Assembly: GCA_038200435.1 (NCBI GenBank)
Contig: JBBPXY010000064.1
Location: 1-39,767, forward strand
DNA from: JBBPXY01 sp038200435
Lineage (GTDB): Bacteria; Actinomycetota; Thermoleophilia; Solirubrobacterales; Solirubrobacteraceae
Reading direction: 5' to 3'
Length of the DNA: 39,767 nucleotides
The translations under genes and the position numbers were made by a program. Numbering within the stretch: position 1 is the stretch's first letter; every line of letters begins with the position of its first letter. Positions 25,300 through 31,957 of this stretch are shown one piece after another. The notes under the pieces are model-generated. The model did not search any database and was not told the origin of the DNA. It worked only from the letters and a program-made list of their open reading frames with translations.

Positions 25300-27044
25300 A
25301 GCGCCGAGTCCCCGGCGGCTTCGGCTGCGCGTGGCCGCCGGAACGGCAGGCGGGGCCGTGGCAGCTGCCCCTCGACGATCAGCGCAGCCACGCCGGTGGG
25401 CAGTAGGCCCAGCCGGCCTTCATAGACCAGGTAGCGCGGTTCCCAGCGCGGGAAGAACTTCGCGTTGAACTTGTAGAGGCTCTCGATCTGGAAGTACGGA
25501 TTGAGCGGCTTGCACGCGCGACCGAGCAGCTGCTCGCGCCGGTTGCGCGGGTCGTGCATCCAGCGGCCGAACGCCGCGAAGTTCAGCGACAGCTCCCTCA
25601 CGCCCTGCTCGCGCAGCAGCTCGACGGCACGGACGACGAGGAACTCGGTGAGGCCGTTCGGCGTGTCGTGCTCGCGGCGCATCGCGCTCAGCGACATCGC
25701 CGGGCGCCCGTAGGCGGGAACGAGGTGCAGGAAGCCGCGAACCGTGCCGTGCTCGTCGCGCGCGATCACCACTTGCGTGTCGGGATGGTGCTTGCCGCAC
25801 ACCGAGTCCATGGCCATCGAGAAGCCGCGCTCGTGATCTTTGCCCATCCAGCGCTGCGAGACCCCTTCGAGCTCGAGCTTGGTCTCGGGCAGAAGGTGTC
25901 CGACGGCCGCGAGGTCGCCGGTATAGCCGGCTTTCGTCAGACGGGTCACCGACTGGCGCACCTTGCGAATGGCCCGGCCCTCGAGCGTGAAGGCGTCGAG
26001 GTCGAGCAGGGCTTCGTCGCCGAAGTAGAACGAGCGCAGGCCGGCCGCCTCCGTCAGCTCGCGCGTGCGCTCCCCGGCGTTGATGACGCCCACCTTCAAC
26101 CCACGGACCTCTGCCCAGGCGAAGATCTGGCGGAAGAGCTCGGGCAACGCGTCGTCCGGGCCCACTGGATCGGCCGAGATCAGCAGCATCCGGCCCTCCA
26201 CCTGGTAGCCGACGAAGGCCCGCTCGTCGGAGGAGAACAGGTAGTGCTTGTCCTGGCGCAGCTTGAAGTAGCTCAGGGTGTCGGCACCGTGCGTCTCGAC
26301 CAGGTCGCGGGCCAGAGCGCGTGCGCGCGTTCCAGGGAGTTCGCGCGGCCCCGACAGCGGACGGAGGATGAAGTAGAAGGCGGCCAGGACCGTCGCGAGG
26401 GCGAGCAGGTGCACGCCGAACGGCACCCACGAGAAGGCGCGGTGGAACTGGAACTCGCTGCTCTTGAGGGTAAGCAGGTGGCGCGCCTCGTGCCAGGCGG
26501 CGTGGGTGCCGATGTGCGGGCTCAGCGCGCGTGACCCCGCCCAGACCGCAAGGGTCGCGATGCCGACCGAGGCGGCGACGGCGAGCGGAACTCGCCACAT
26601 GGCCGAGCGGAGCGCGATGCGATCGTGGCGGACGAAGAAGGCCTTGCGTTGCGTGGCGAGCGCAGCCGCGAGGGCCAGGCCGACCAGGCCCTCCCCAATG
26701 TCGAGTCCTTTGACGAGGTCGATCACGACCGCGGCGAGCAGGATGAGGATGGTCAGCGCCCACGCGCCCCGGCGCCGGCGGCGCAGGTAGAAGGCGAGAG
26801 CAAGGAGGCTGGCGCCGGCGGTCATCGCGATGGCGTGCGCCACGGGGACGAGGTTGAGCGCCTTCAGGTCGAGTACCGACTGCAGTCGCGCGGGCAGGTG
26901 CGCGGAGAGCGCCACTCCAACGTTGACCAGGCCGACGAGCGCGACGAGCGCCGCAACGACGGGCGGTAGCCAGGGAGCGGGCCGAGCCGCGCGCAGCGGA
27001 AGCGACGCCGACGCCTGACGCGAGTCGAGGAGGCCGACGCTCAA
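25269..27044 (-). CDS. MprF-like DUF2156 protein (putative lysylphosphatidylglycerol synthetase)
   Basis: A 591-residue membrane protein. The first about 240 residues contain several hydrophobic helices (PPVVAALVALVGLVNVGVAL, LTILILLAAVVIDLV, VPLAVAASVGIATLAVWAG, LLALATVLAAFYFIL). The C-terminal about 300 residues form the GNAT-like DUF2156 domain (HYLFSSDERAFVGYQVEGRM; ISADPVGP; LDLDAFTLEGRAIRKVRQSV; LSLNFAAFGRW; PRWEPRYLVYEGRLGLLPTG). In MprF this domain transfers aminoacyl groups to phosphatidylglycerol. The membrane part is shorter than in full flippase-synthetases, so flippase activity is doubtful. The TTG start is preceded by GAGGAAG. Confidence 0.85.
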   Translation of the reverse strand: MSVGLLDSRQASASLPLRAARPAPWLPPVVAALVALVGLVNVGVALSAHLPARLQSVLDLKALNLVPVAHAIAMTAGASLLALAFYLRRRRRGAWALTILILLAAVVIDLVKGLDIGEGLVGLALAAALATQRKAFFVRHDRIALRSAMWRVPLAVAASVGIATLAVWAGSRALSPHIGTHAAWHEARHLLTLKSSEFQFHRAFSWVPFGVHLLALATVLAAFYFILRPLSGPRELPGTRARALARDLVETHGADTLSYFKLRQDKHYLFSSDERAFVGYQVEGRMLLISADPVGPDDALPELFRQIFAWAEVRGLKVGVINAGERTRELTEAAGLRSFYFGDEALLDLDAFTLEGRAIRKVRQSVTRLTKAGYTGDLAAVGHLLPETKLELEGVSQRWMGKDHERGFSMAMDSVCGKHHPDTQVVIARDEHGTVRGFLHLVPAYGRPAMSLSAMRREHDTPNGLTEFLVVRAVELLREQGVRELSLNFAAFGRWMHDPRNRREQLLGRACKPLNPYFQIESLYKFNAKFFPRWEPRYLVYEGRLGLLPTGVAALIVEGQLPRPRLPFRRPRAAEAAGDSALQAEPAGSAA

Positions 27045-27153
27045 GACTTCCTCCGCGCGCGCGTGTGCGTGCGGGCAAGAACCGTCACAGGGAGGCAGTA
27101 TGCCGGGGCGGGCGCCAGGGCGGGGGGAAAGTTGCGGCTGGACGCCTTGGACG

Positions 27154-27846
27154 CTAGTTGAGCCAACGCGGCTCGTCGAAGCCCGCGTACTCCTGGATAG
27201 CCCCGTAGATGTGCTGCAGCAGCGCGGTATCGCCGAGCGAAAGAGTGGCTACTCCGTAGGGGAGCTTGTTGCGCTTGCGTCCGCTGCTGGACGTTGGAGG
27301 GCGATTGACTGCGTGCTTGCGAACGCAGGAGGTAGGCAGATCGAGTCCCTCGAGCCAGTGCCGTTCGATCTCCTCGATATCGAGTCCGTTGTTCGTGTAG
27401 ACGTTGATGCTCAGCGCAAAGCGCTCTTTCGGCACGTCCAAGGTCTCGGTGAGAAAGCGCAAGAAGTATCGGATCATGTGCACGTCGGAGTTGGTGACCT
27501 TGATGTTGTTCCGGCTCTTGGCGCCCTCTGCCCAATAGAGCATGCATCCGGCCTGGTGCAGAAGGTCGCCGCCGAGCCGAGCGCGACGACGGCCATCCTG
27601 TTGGGCCATGCGACGGCGCTCGCGGTTCTGCTCCGACCAGGCCTGGGTCCGGACGGCCACGAGCTCCGCGCCGCCCAGATGTTCGAGGTTCTTGCGCTTC
27701 TGCTTCGGCGTGAGCTCGATGTCCTTCGTCCACTGGTATGCGCTCGCGGGCGAGACGCGGAGCCGGGAGGCAATGTGCTTGTATGGCACGCCCTGAGCAC
27801 GGAGACCTCGGGCCAGTCGTCGTTCGGTAGGCTTGGCGGCAGACAT
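27154..27846 (-). CDS. HTH protein with LAGLIDADG-like C-terminal region
   Basis: A 230-residue protein from the ATG at 27846. Residues about 7-45 form a resolvase-like HTH (ERRLARGLRAQGVPYKHIAS, then RLRVSPASAYQWTKD), and a basic helix follows. From residue 100 the pattern GCMLYWAEGAKSRNNIKVTN, then SDVHMIRYFLRFL resembles a recurrent actinobacterial family whose first motif is reminiscent of LAGLIDADG proteins. Then come HWLEGLDLPTSCVRKH, PPTSSSGRKRNKLPYG and the conserved end QHIYGAIQEYAGFDEPRWL. No function is established. A perfect 12-bp palindrome lies 2 bp upstream of the ATG, and tRNA-Glu is divergent 43 bp away. A longer frame to 27927 would run through the tRNA and is rejected. Confidence 0.75.
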   Translation of the reverse strand: MSAAKPTERRLARGLRAQGVPYKHIASRLRVSPASAYQWTKDIELTPKQKRKNLEHLGGAELVAVRTQAWSEQNRERRRMAQQDGRRRARLGGDLLHQAGCMLYWAEGAKSRNNIKVTNSDVHMIRYFLRFLTETLDVPKERFALSINVYTNNGLDIEEIERHWLEGLDLPTSCVRKHAVNRPPTSSSGRKRNKLPYGVATLSLGDTALLQHIYGAIQEYAGFDEPRWLN

Positions 27847-27848
27847 GG

Positions 27849-27860
27849 GAACGTACGTTC
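27849..27860. promoter_or_regulatory. 12-bp palindrome between HTH gene and tRNA-Glu
   Basis: GAACGTACGTTC is a perfect palindrome. It lies 2 bp upstream of the HTH-gene ATG and just downstream of that gene's -10-like TACTAT (minus strand, 27870-27865). AT-rich -10-like bases of the divergent tRNA-Glu promoter (about 27862-27870) are in the same few base pairs. It is a candidate autoregulatory operator for the HTH protein. Confidence 0.45.
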
Positions 27861-27889
27861 GTAATAGTACGCTCACCGCCGGACGTCGC

Positions 27890-27961
27890 GGCCCCGTGGT
27901 GTAACGGTTAGCACGGCAGGTTTTCAACCTGTAAGCAGGAGTTCAACTCTCCTCGGGGCTA
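27890..27961 (+). tRNA. tRNA-Glu (anticodon UUC)
   Basis: Full cloverleaf: acceptor GGCCCCG/CGGGGCT with a G-U first pair, D stem GTGT/GCAC, anticodon stem GCAGG/CCTGT with loop TTTTCAA (anticodon TTC), T arm AGGAG-TTCAACT-CTCCT, discriminator A. CCA is not encoded. It is divergent from the HTH gene and convergent with tRNA-Lys, whose 3' end is 8 bp away. Confidence 0.95.
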
Positions 27962-27969
27962 CTTCTGAG

Positions 27970-28292
27970 TGGGTCGCCCGGGGCTCGAACCCGGAACCTA
28001 GGGATTAACCTGCCGCACCGGCTTTCACCGGCCGCCCCGCGAGCGGGGTTTGCGGTCTGGACCATCTCTTCACCCTCGGCCTGTCCCGGTCGGGTGGGCG
28101 GCGTATGGCCTCTGAGGCGCCCCGTGAAGGTTGCCTGCTGATTGCCCAATCCCGGAGATTGTCACCGGCCGAAACCGGTACTCAGGGCTCTAAGGGGATC
28201 CCAGCATATAGCCGCCGACTAACCAGAGGTTTCCCTACTGGCGCTCCTTTTTGTGTTGAAGTCCCTTGCTCTACCAATTGAGCTAACGACCC
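27970..28292 (-). tRNA. tRNA-Lys (anticodon UUU) interrupted by a group I intron
   Basis: The 5' exon is 28292-28259 (34 nt: acceptor GGGTCGT, D arm GCTC/GAGC, anticodon arm up to CTT). The 3' exon is 28008-27970 (39 nt: TTAA, stem TCCCT, variable AGGTT, T arm CCGGG-TTCGAGC-CCCGG, acceptor GCGACCC, discriminator A). Joined they give a perfect 73-nt tRNA with anticodon stem AGGGA/TCCCT and loop CTTTTAA, anticodon TTT. The 250-bp insert lies between U34 and U35, inside the anticodon, so the gene is useless unless spliced. CCA is not encoded. A TAGGAT box (minus strand, 28306-28301) lies 8 bp before the 5' end. Confidence 0.93.
28009..28258 (-). ncRNA. Group I self-splicing intron (IC3-like) in the tRNA-Lys anticodon
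   Basis: The 250-nt intron follows a U (5' exon ...GGGACUU) and ends in G (28009), the two hallmarks of group I splice sites. Helices found by hand: P1 CUU with GAG (about 28246-28244); P2 28241-28223 with a GAAA loop; P3 GGCGGC (28216-28211) with GCCGCC (28102-28097); P4 UGCUG (28206-28202) with CAGCA (28140-28136); P5 GAUCCC (28200-28195) with GGGAUU (28153-28148), enclosing a UUCG-capped hairpin (28179-28164); P6 GGC/GCC; P7 GGCCAU (28110-28105) with AUGGUC (28065-28060); P8 CACCC/GGGUG; P9 hairpins 28048-28035 and 28032-28017 (GAAA loop), closed by CCGC/GCGG. The R (UCAGAGGCCAUACG) and S (GAAGAGAUGGUCCAG) elements align with those of cyanobacterial tRNA-Leu and Azoarcus tRNA-Ile introns, with compensating changes in P7. 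There is no ORF for an endonuclease. Confidence 0.93.
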
Positions 28293-28358
28293 GCCCGTCG
28301 ATCCTACCGGGCCGGGCGCCAGCCTTGGGAACGTTGCTCTGGAGGTACTGTCGCCGCC

Positions 28359-29516
28359 GTGCGCCTGTCTCGCGATCCCGCCGCGCGCCGGCGACTACTG
28401 GCGCTCGCCGCCTTGGCTGCTTTGGCTGCCCTCGTCGGGTTGATCGTGGGCGCGAGCAGCGGAAGCGATCCCGGCCGCCGATCCACCGCATCGGCGCCCG
28501 CGACCGCGCGTGAGACGAACCGTGTTGCCGCCGCGCCACGATCGCTCGACGCCGATCTCGGAGAGCTGATCATGCTGCGGTTCGCGGGAACGAGCCCGCC
28601 CGCCTACGTGACGCGCGCGCTGAGAGAGCACCGCACGCCCGGAGTCATCCTCTTCCGCGACAACATCGCTTCGCCCGTGCAGCTCCGCGACCTCACGCGG
28701 GCGCTCCAGTCCTCAGCCGGTGGCCGCGCTCTCGTCGCAACCGATCAGGAGGGCGGCCCGGTGCGCAACGTCGCGAGTGCGGGCCCGGCGGCGAGCGCAA
28801 CGGCGGCCGGTGAGCCAGCCGCGCTACAGACGGCAACGCGCGACGCCGGCCGCCAGCTGCGGGCGCTCGGCGTCAACGTCGACCTCGCTCCGGTCGCCGA
28901 CGTGCCGTCCGTCGCGGGCGCGGCACTCGCCGGCCGCGCCTACGCGCGTGATCCCGCGCAGGTATCCGCCTTCGTCGAGGCCGCGGTGCGCGGCTACACG
29001 CAGGGCGGCGTCGCGGCCACGGCCAAGCACGTCCCCGGTCTAGGAGGCGCGACGACGAACACCGACCAGGCGCCGGTCGACGTCAGCACCAGCCTCGCTG
29101 ACCTCCGAGACCGCGACCTGCTGCCCTTCGCTGCGGCCGTGCGCGCCGGGGTGCCGCTGGTCATGGTGGGCCACGCCCGCTATCCGGCCGTCGACCCGGC
29201 TCACATCGCCTCCCAGTCGCCGCGCGTCTACGAGCTCCTGCGGGGAGAAGTCGGGTTCCGCGGCGTCGCAGTCACGGACTCGCTCGAGGCGCGCGCGGTC
29301 ATCGCCCGCTCCACTGTCGACGACGCCGGCTTGGCTTCGATCCGCGCCGGCGCCGATCTTCTGCTCACGACGGGCCGGGGCTCGTTCATCCGCATCTACC
29401 GCCGCCTGCGCGCCGAGGCGCGGCACTCGGCGACCCTGCGCACCCGGATCGGCGAGGCCGCGGACCGGGTGCGCGCTCTACAGGACCGGCTTCAGGCACC
29501 GCCGCCCGGCGGCTAG
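28359..29516 (+). CDS. Glycoside hydrolase family 3 N-terminal domain protein (NagZ-like), exported
   Basis: A 385-residue protein with an N-terminal hydrophobic segment (about 13-32, LLALAALAALAALVGLIVGA), probably an uncleaved anchor. The rest is a GH3 TIM barrel: PGVILFRDNI, ATDQEGGPVRNV (129-140), APVADVP, AKHVPGLGGATTNTDQAPVD (223-241), VMVGHARYP and VAVTDSLEA with the nucleophile D307. Peptidoglycan beta-N-acetylglucosaminidase activity is the usual annotation. However, the catalytic His of the KHFPGHG loop is replaced (KHVPGLG), so activity should not be assumed. The GTG start is preceded by a TACTGT box 7 bp upstream. Confidence 0.88.
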   Translation: MRLSRDPAARRRLLALAALAALAALVGLIVGASSGSDPGRRSTASAPATARETNRVAAAPRSLDADLGELIMLRFAGTSPPAYVTRALREHRTPGVILFRDNIASPVQLRDLTRALQSSAGGRALVATDQEGGPVRNVASAGPAASATAAGEPAALQTATRDAGRQLRALGVNVDLAPVADVPSVAGAALAGRAYARDPAQVSAFVEAAVRGYTQGGVAATAKHVPGLGGATTNTDQAPVDVSTSLADLRDRDLLPFAAAVRAGVPLVMVGHARYPAVDPAHIASQSPRVYELLRGEVGFRGVAVTDSLEARAVIARSTVDDAGLASIRAGADLLLTTGRGSFIRIYRRLRAEARHSATLRTRIGEAADRVRALQDRLQAPPPGG

Positions 29517-29527
29517 CATCGACCGGC

Positions 29528-29601
29528 GGGCGGTTAGCTCAGCTGGTCAGAGCGCCTGCCTTACAAGCAGGAGGTCCCCGGTTCGAGCCCGGGACCGCCC
29601 A
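29528..29601 (+). tRNA. tRNA-Val (anticodon UAC)
   Basis: Acceptor GGGCGGT/ACCGCCC, D stem GCTC/GAGC, anticodon stem CCTGC/GCAGG with loop CTTACAA (anticodon TAC), variable AGGTC, T arm CCCGG-TTCGAGC-CCGGG, discriminator A. It is 74 nt with no encoded CCA, and starts 11 bp after the GH3 gene. Confidence 0.97.
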
Positions 29602-29664
29602 CTGCGCCGCAGCGGTCGCTCGAACGTGCTTGACCGGCCGCGCTGGGCCTGAGACCGTGAGGGT

Positions 29665-30384
29665 GTGCCGACGAGGGTGGTGATCGACGAGCGCTTCTGC
29701 GGTCCTGCCGACAGCGCGAACGGTGGATACGCGTGCGCGATGACGGCCGGATCGTTGGAGGGAGCGGCCGAGGTGACGCTTCGCGTGCCGCCGCCGCTCG
29801 GGCGGGAGCTCTCGGTCGAGCGCGAAGACGGGCGCGTCTCCCTGCTCGACGGCGACGTGGTCATCGCCGAGGGTCGCACCGCGACCGTGGACATCGACAT
29901 ACCGGAGGCGGTCTCACTGGCCGACGCGCAGCGTGCGTCGGCGAGCTACCCGTGGCGCGAAGCGCACCCCTACCCGACTTGCTTCGTCTGCGGTCCGGAG
30001 AGGGAAATGGGGGATGCGCTGTGCATCTTTCCCGGTCCGGTCGATGGACGTTCGCTCTACGCCGCCCCGTGGACCCCCGACTCCTCACTGACAAACGCCG
30101 AGGGTGAGGTGCGCAACGAGTTCGTGTGGGCCGCTTTGGACTGTCCCAGCGGCATCGTCACTGACCTGTTTGGCGACGTCGGCCGAATACTGCTGGGCCG
30201 TTTGGCGGCCGATCTGAGACGGCCGGTACGTGTCGGTGCCGCGCATGTGGTCCAGGCGTGGCCCATCTCGCGCGAGGGTCGCAAGCTCCACACGGCCAGT
30301 GCCCTCTTCTCGGAGGCGGGCGAGCTGTGTGCCGTGGCTCGCGCTGTCTGGATCGACGTGACGCCTAAAGACGCAGCAGCGTAA
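29665..30384 (+). CDS. Conserved protein, hotdog-fold-like (possible thioesterase family)
   Basis: A 239-residue cytoplasmic protein starting with GTG. The pattern near the N-terminus (DERFCGPADSANGGYACAMT, then RVPPPLGRELSVEREDG) and the later CFVCGPERE, APWTPD and HVVQAWPISREGRKLHTASA resemble actinobacterial proteins built from two hotdog-like halves, as in acyl-CoA thioesterase relatives. The Cys pair in PTCFVCGP could bind metal or be structural. No catalytic residues can be named with confidence. It lies downstream of tRNA-Val; its 3' end overlaps the convergent HELGH gene by 20 bp. Confidence 0.65.
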   Translation: MPTRVVIDERFCGPADSANGGYACAMTAGSLEGAAEVTLRVPPPLGRELSVEREDGRVSLLDGDVVIAEGRTATVDIDIPEAVSLADAQRASASYPWREAHPYPTCFVCGPEREMGDALCIFPGPVDGRSLYAAPWTPDSSLTNAEGEVRNEFVWAALDCPSGIVTDLFGDVGRILLGRLAADLRRPVRVGAAHVVQAWPISREGRKLHTASALFSEAGELCAVARAVWIDVTPKDAAA

Positions 30385-31015
30385 GCGGCTGCGCCCACGC
30401 GTCCAGCGAGGTCGGCGCTAGCACCTTGTAGCCCAGGTCCACGTCGAATCCGAGGTCGCCGGTCGCCCACTTGGCGAAGGTCTCGGCGAAGCGCTCGGCA
30501 GGCGCGGTGCAGGCGCCGTCGGCGACGCCCGGATCGCAGGCGTAGCCCGCGGGGATGCCCGCGTCGAGCTTGGCCTTCAGCGCGTCGGGAACGAGAACGA
30601 AATCGACGACGTGCCCGAGCTCGTGGAGCACAAGGCGGTTGATACCGCGGTCGCCCGACTGATGCCACACGCGGCCGAGATCGAGCACGACCTCGAAGCG
30701 GTTCCCGAGACCGTGCGTCAATCCGACGGCGCTGGAAGTGACCCCGGCCACCCGGATGGTGACTAGCCCGTCGACGGCGTCGACGAGGCGACGGGCTTCG
30801 GGCCGGGCCCGCGCGATGGCGGCCAGCATGAGCTGCCGGTCGCCGGGTGCGACCTCAGGTGCGAACGTCAGACCAGCGGTGCGCGTCTCCGGGGTCAGGA
30901 GGGCAGCGGGAGAAGTGACAACGCGTGTGGGCCTCGCGCGGCTGCCGGCCCAGGGGACCACGACGAACGCGCACAGCGCGAGCAGCGCGACGAGGCCTCG
31001 CCGGAGGTCGTACAT
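30365..31015 (-). CDS. Exported HELGH putative metalloprotease
   Basis: A 216-residue protein with an N-terminal hydrophobic segment (LVALLALCAFVVVPWAG, about 8-24) suggesting export. It has the zincin motif HELGH at 131-135 (VLHELGHVVDFVL), and AERFAETFAKW with E178 as candidate third ligand. Two Cys (160 and 169) could form a disulfide outside the cytoplasm. It may be a small zinc peptidase; the substrate is unknown. Its start is 18 bp before the pdxH stop on the same strand, so it is probably co-transcribed with pdxH. Confidence 0.7.
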   Translation of the reverse strand: MYDLRRGLVALLALCAFVVVPWAGSRARPTRVVTSPAALLTPETRTAGLTFAPEVAPGDRQLMLAAIARARPEARRLVDAVDGLVTIRVAGVTSSAVGLTHGLGNRFEVVLDLGRVWHQSGDRGINRLVLHELGHVVDFVLVPDALKAKLDAGIPAGYACDPGVADGACTAPAERFAETFAKWATGDLGFDVDLGYKVLAPTSLDAWAQPLTLLRL

Positions 31016-31033
31016 CGGCCTTGTATCGGCAGC

Positions 31034-31615
31034 TCACGGGTAAAGCAACACGCGCGTCCAGCCCTCGCCGCCGTCCGCGCGCGTGAACAGCTCGCGCTCG
31101 ATCAGCCGCCGCTCGTCCTCCTGCCAGAACTCGACGGCTTCGGGCACGAGCCGGTAAACGCCCCAGTCGGATGGGCAGGGGATCTCCTCGCCGTGCTCGG
31201 CCTCGGCCTGCTCGTAGGCGAACTCGAGGTCGCGCCGGTCGCCGAGGACCTCGCCCTGCCGCGAAACGATCGCGGCAAGCCGGTTGGCCCGGCCGCGCTC
31301 CGACCAGACCTCTTCGGCCTCTTCGCGGCTTGCTTCCTCCATCCGCCCCTCCGCCCGCACCTGCCGACCAGCCGGCTCCCACCAGAAGGTCAATGCGCCG
31401 CGTGGGTTCACCGAGAGCTCCGCTGCCTTGCGGCTGCGTAGCGAGCTGCCAAAGGCGAGGCCCCGCTCGTCGATCCGCTTGACGCTCACAGCTCGCGCGC
31501 TCGGCACGCCAGCGGCCGACGCCGTCGACAGGGTTGCCGCCTCGGGCATGCGCACGCCTGCTTCGCGCGCTTCGGTGAGCCAGACACGGAGGAGGTCGGC
31601 CGGGTGCGCGCTCAT
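31034..31615 (-). CDS. pdxH: Pyridoxamine 5'-phosphate oxidase family (PdxH)
   Basis: FMN enzyme that makes pyridoxal 5'-phosphate. The 193-residue protein from the ATG at 31615 shows PEAATLSTASAAGVPSARAV, FGSSLRSRKAAELSVNPRGA, LTFWWEPAGRQVRAEGRMEE and the C-terminal signature VEFWQEDERRLIERELFTR, which matches PdxH except that the His of RLHDR is Ile. PLP synthesis is the best guess; substrate specificity could differ. The frame is open far upstream, but the ATG fits the family length. It is divergent from the basic peptide gene, 69 bp away. Confidence 0.88.
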   Translation of the reverse strand: MSAHPADLLRVWLTEAREAGVRMPEAATLSTASAAGVPSARAVSVKRIDERGLAFGSSLRSRKAAELSVNPRGALTFWWEPAGRQVRAEGRMEEASREEAEEVWSERGRANRLAAIVSRQGEVLGDRRDLEFAYEQAEAEHGEEIPCPSDWGVYRLVPEAVEFWQEDERRLIERELFTRADGGEGWTRVLLYP

Positions 31616-31684
31616 GCGGCAGACCCTAAACGCCCGGTCCTGGAACAATCGCGCCAACCACCCACGACGAGGAGACTCGAGACC

Positions 31685-31897
31685 ATGGCCCAGACCAAGG
31701 CAAGTAGGCAGGAAGCGGCCAAGAAGGCGGCCGCAACGCGCAAGAAGAACGCCGCGAAGAAGGACTCCGACCAGGCCAAGCGCTCGGCGAGCACGGCGGC
31801 CAAGACAGCGGGAACCGCCGCGAAGGCAGCCGGGAGCGCGGCCAAGGGCGCCCTCAAGTCCGCGCGGACACGGGCGGGTACGGGCAAGAAGAAGTAA
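31685..31897 (+). CDS. Small Lys/Ala-rich histone H1-like protein
   Basis: A 70-residue, extremely basic peptide (MAQTKASRQEAAKKAAATRK, then KNAAKKDSDQAKRS) of Ala/Lys repeats, resembling the C-terminal tail of histone H1 and of actinobacterial nucleoid proteins. It has no folded domain. AGGAG (31670-31674), 10 bp before the ATG, fixes the start and supports real translation. A DNA-binding or compacting role is inferred from composition only. Confidence 0.75.
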   Translation: MAQTKASRQEAAKKAAATRKKNAAKKDSDQAKRSASTAAKTAGTAAKAAGSAAKGALKSARTRAGTGKKK

Positions 31898-31957
31898 CCG
31901 CCGGTCGCGCGCACCCGCGGCCGCAAGAAAACTTGCAGGATGCAGGGAAGTCACTGG

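Noticed and set aside
27847..27927. N-terminal extension of the HTH protein through the tRNA-Glu region
   Set aside because: The extension would be encoded on the complement of tRNA-Glu; the ATG at 27846 fits the domain start.
27943..28149. 68-codon frame on the minus strand across the tRNA-Lys 3' exon and intron
   Set aside because: It overlaps structural RNA, has no homing-endonuclease motif and is explained by the intron fold.
31923..31936. GCAAG-AAAA-CTTGC hairpin after the basic peptide gene as a terminator
   Set aside because: The stem is only 5 bp and no U-tract follows.
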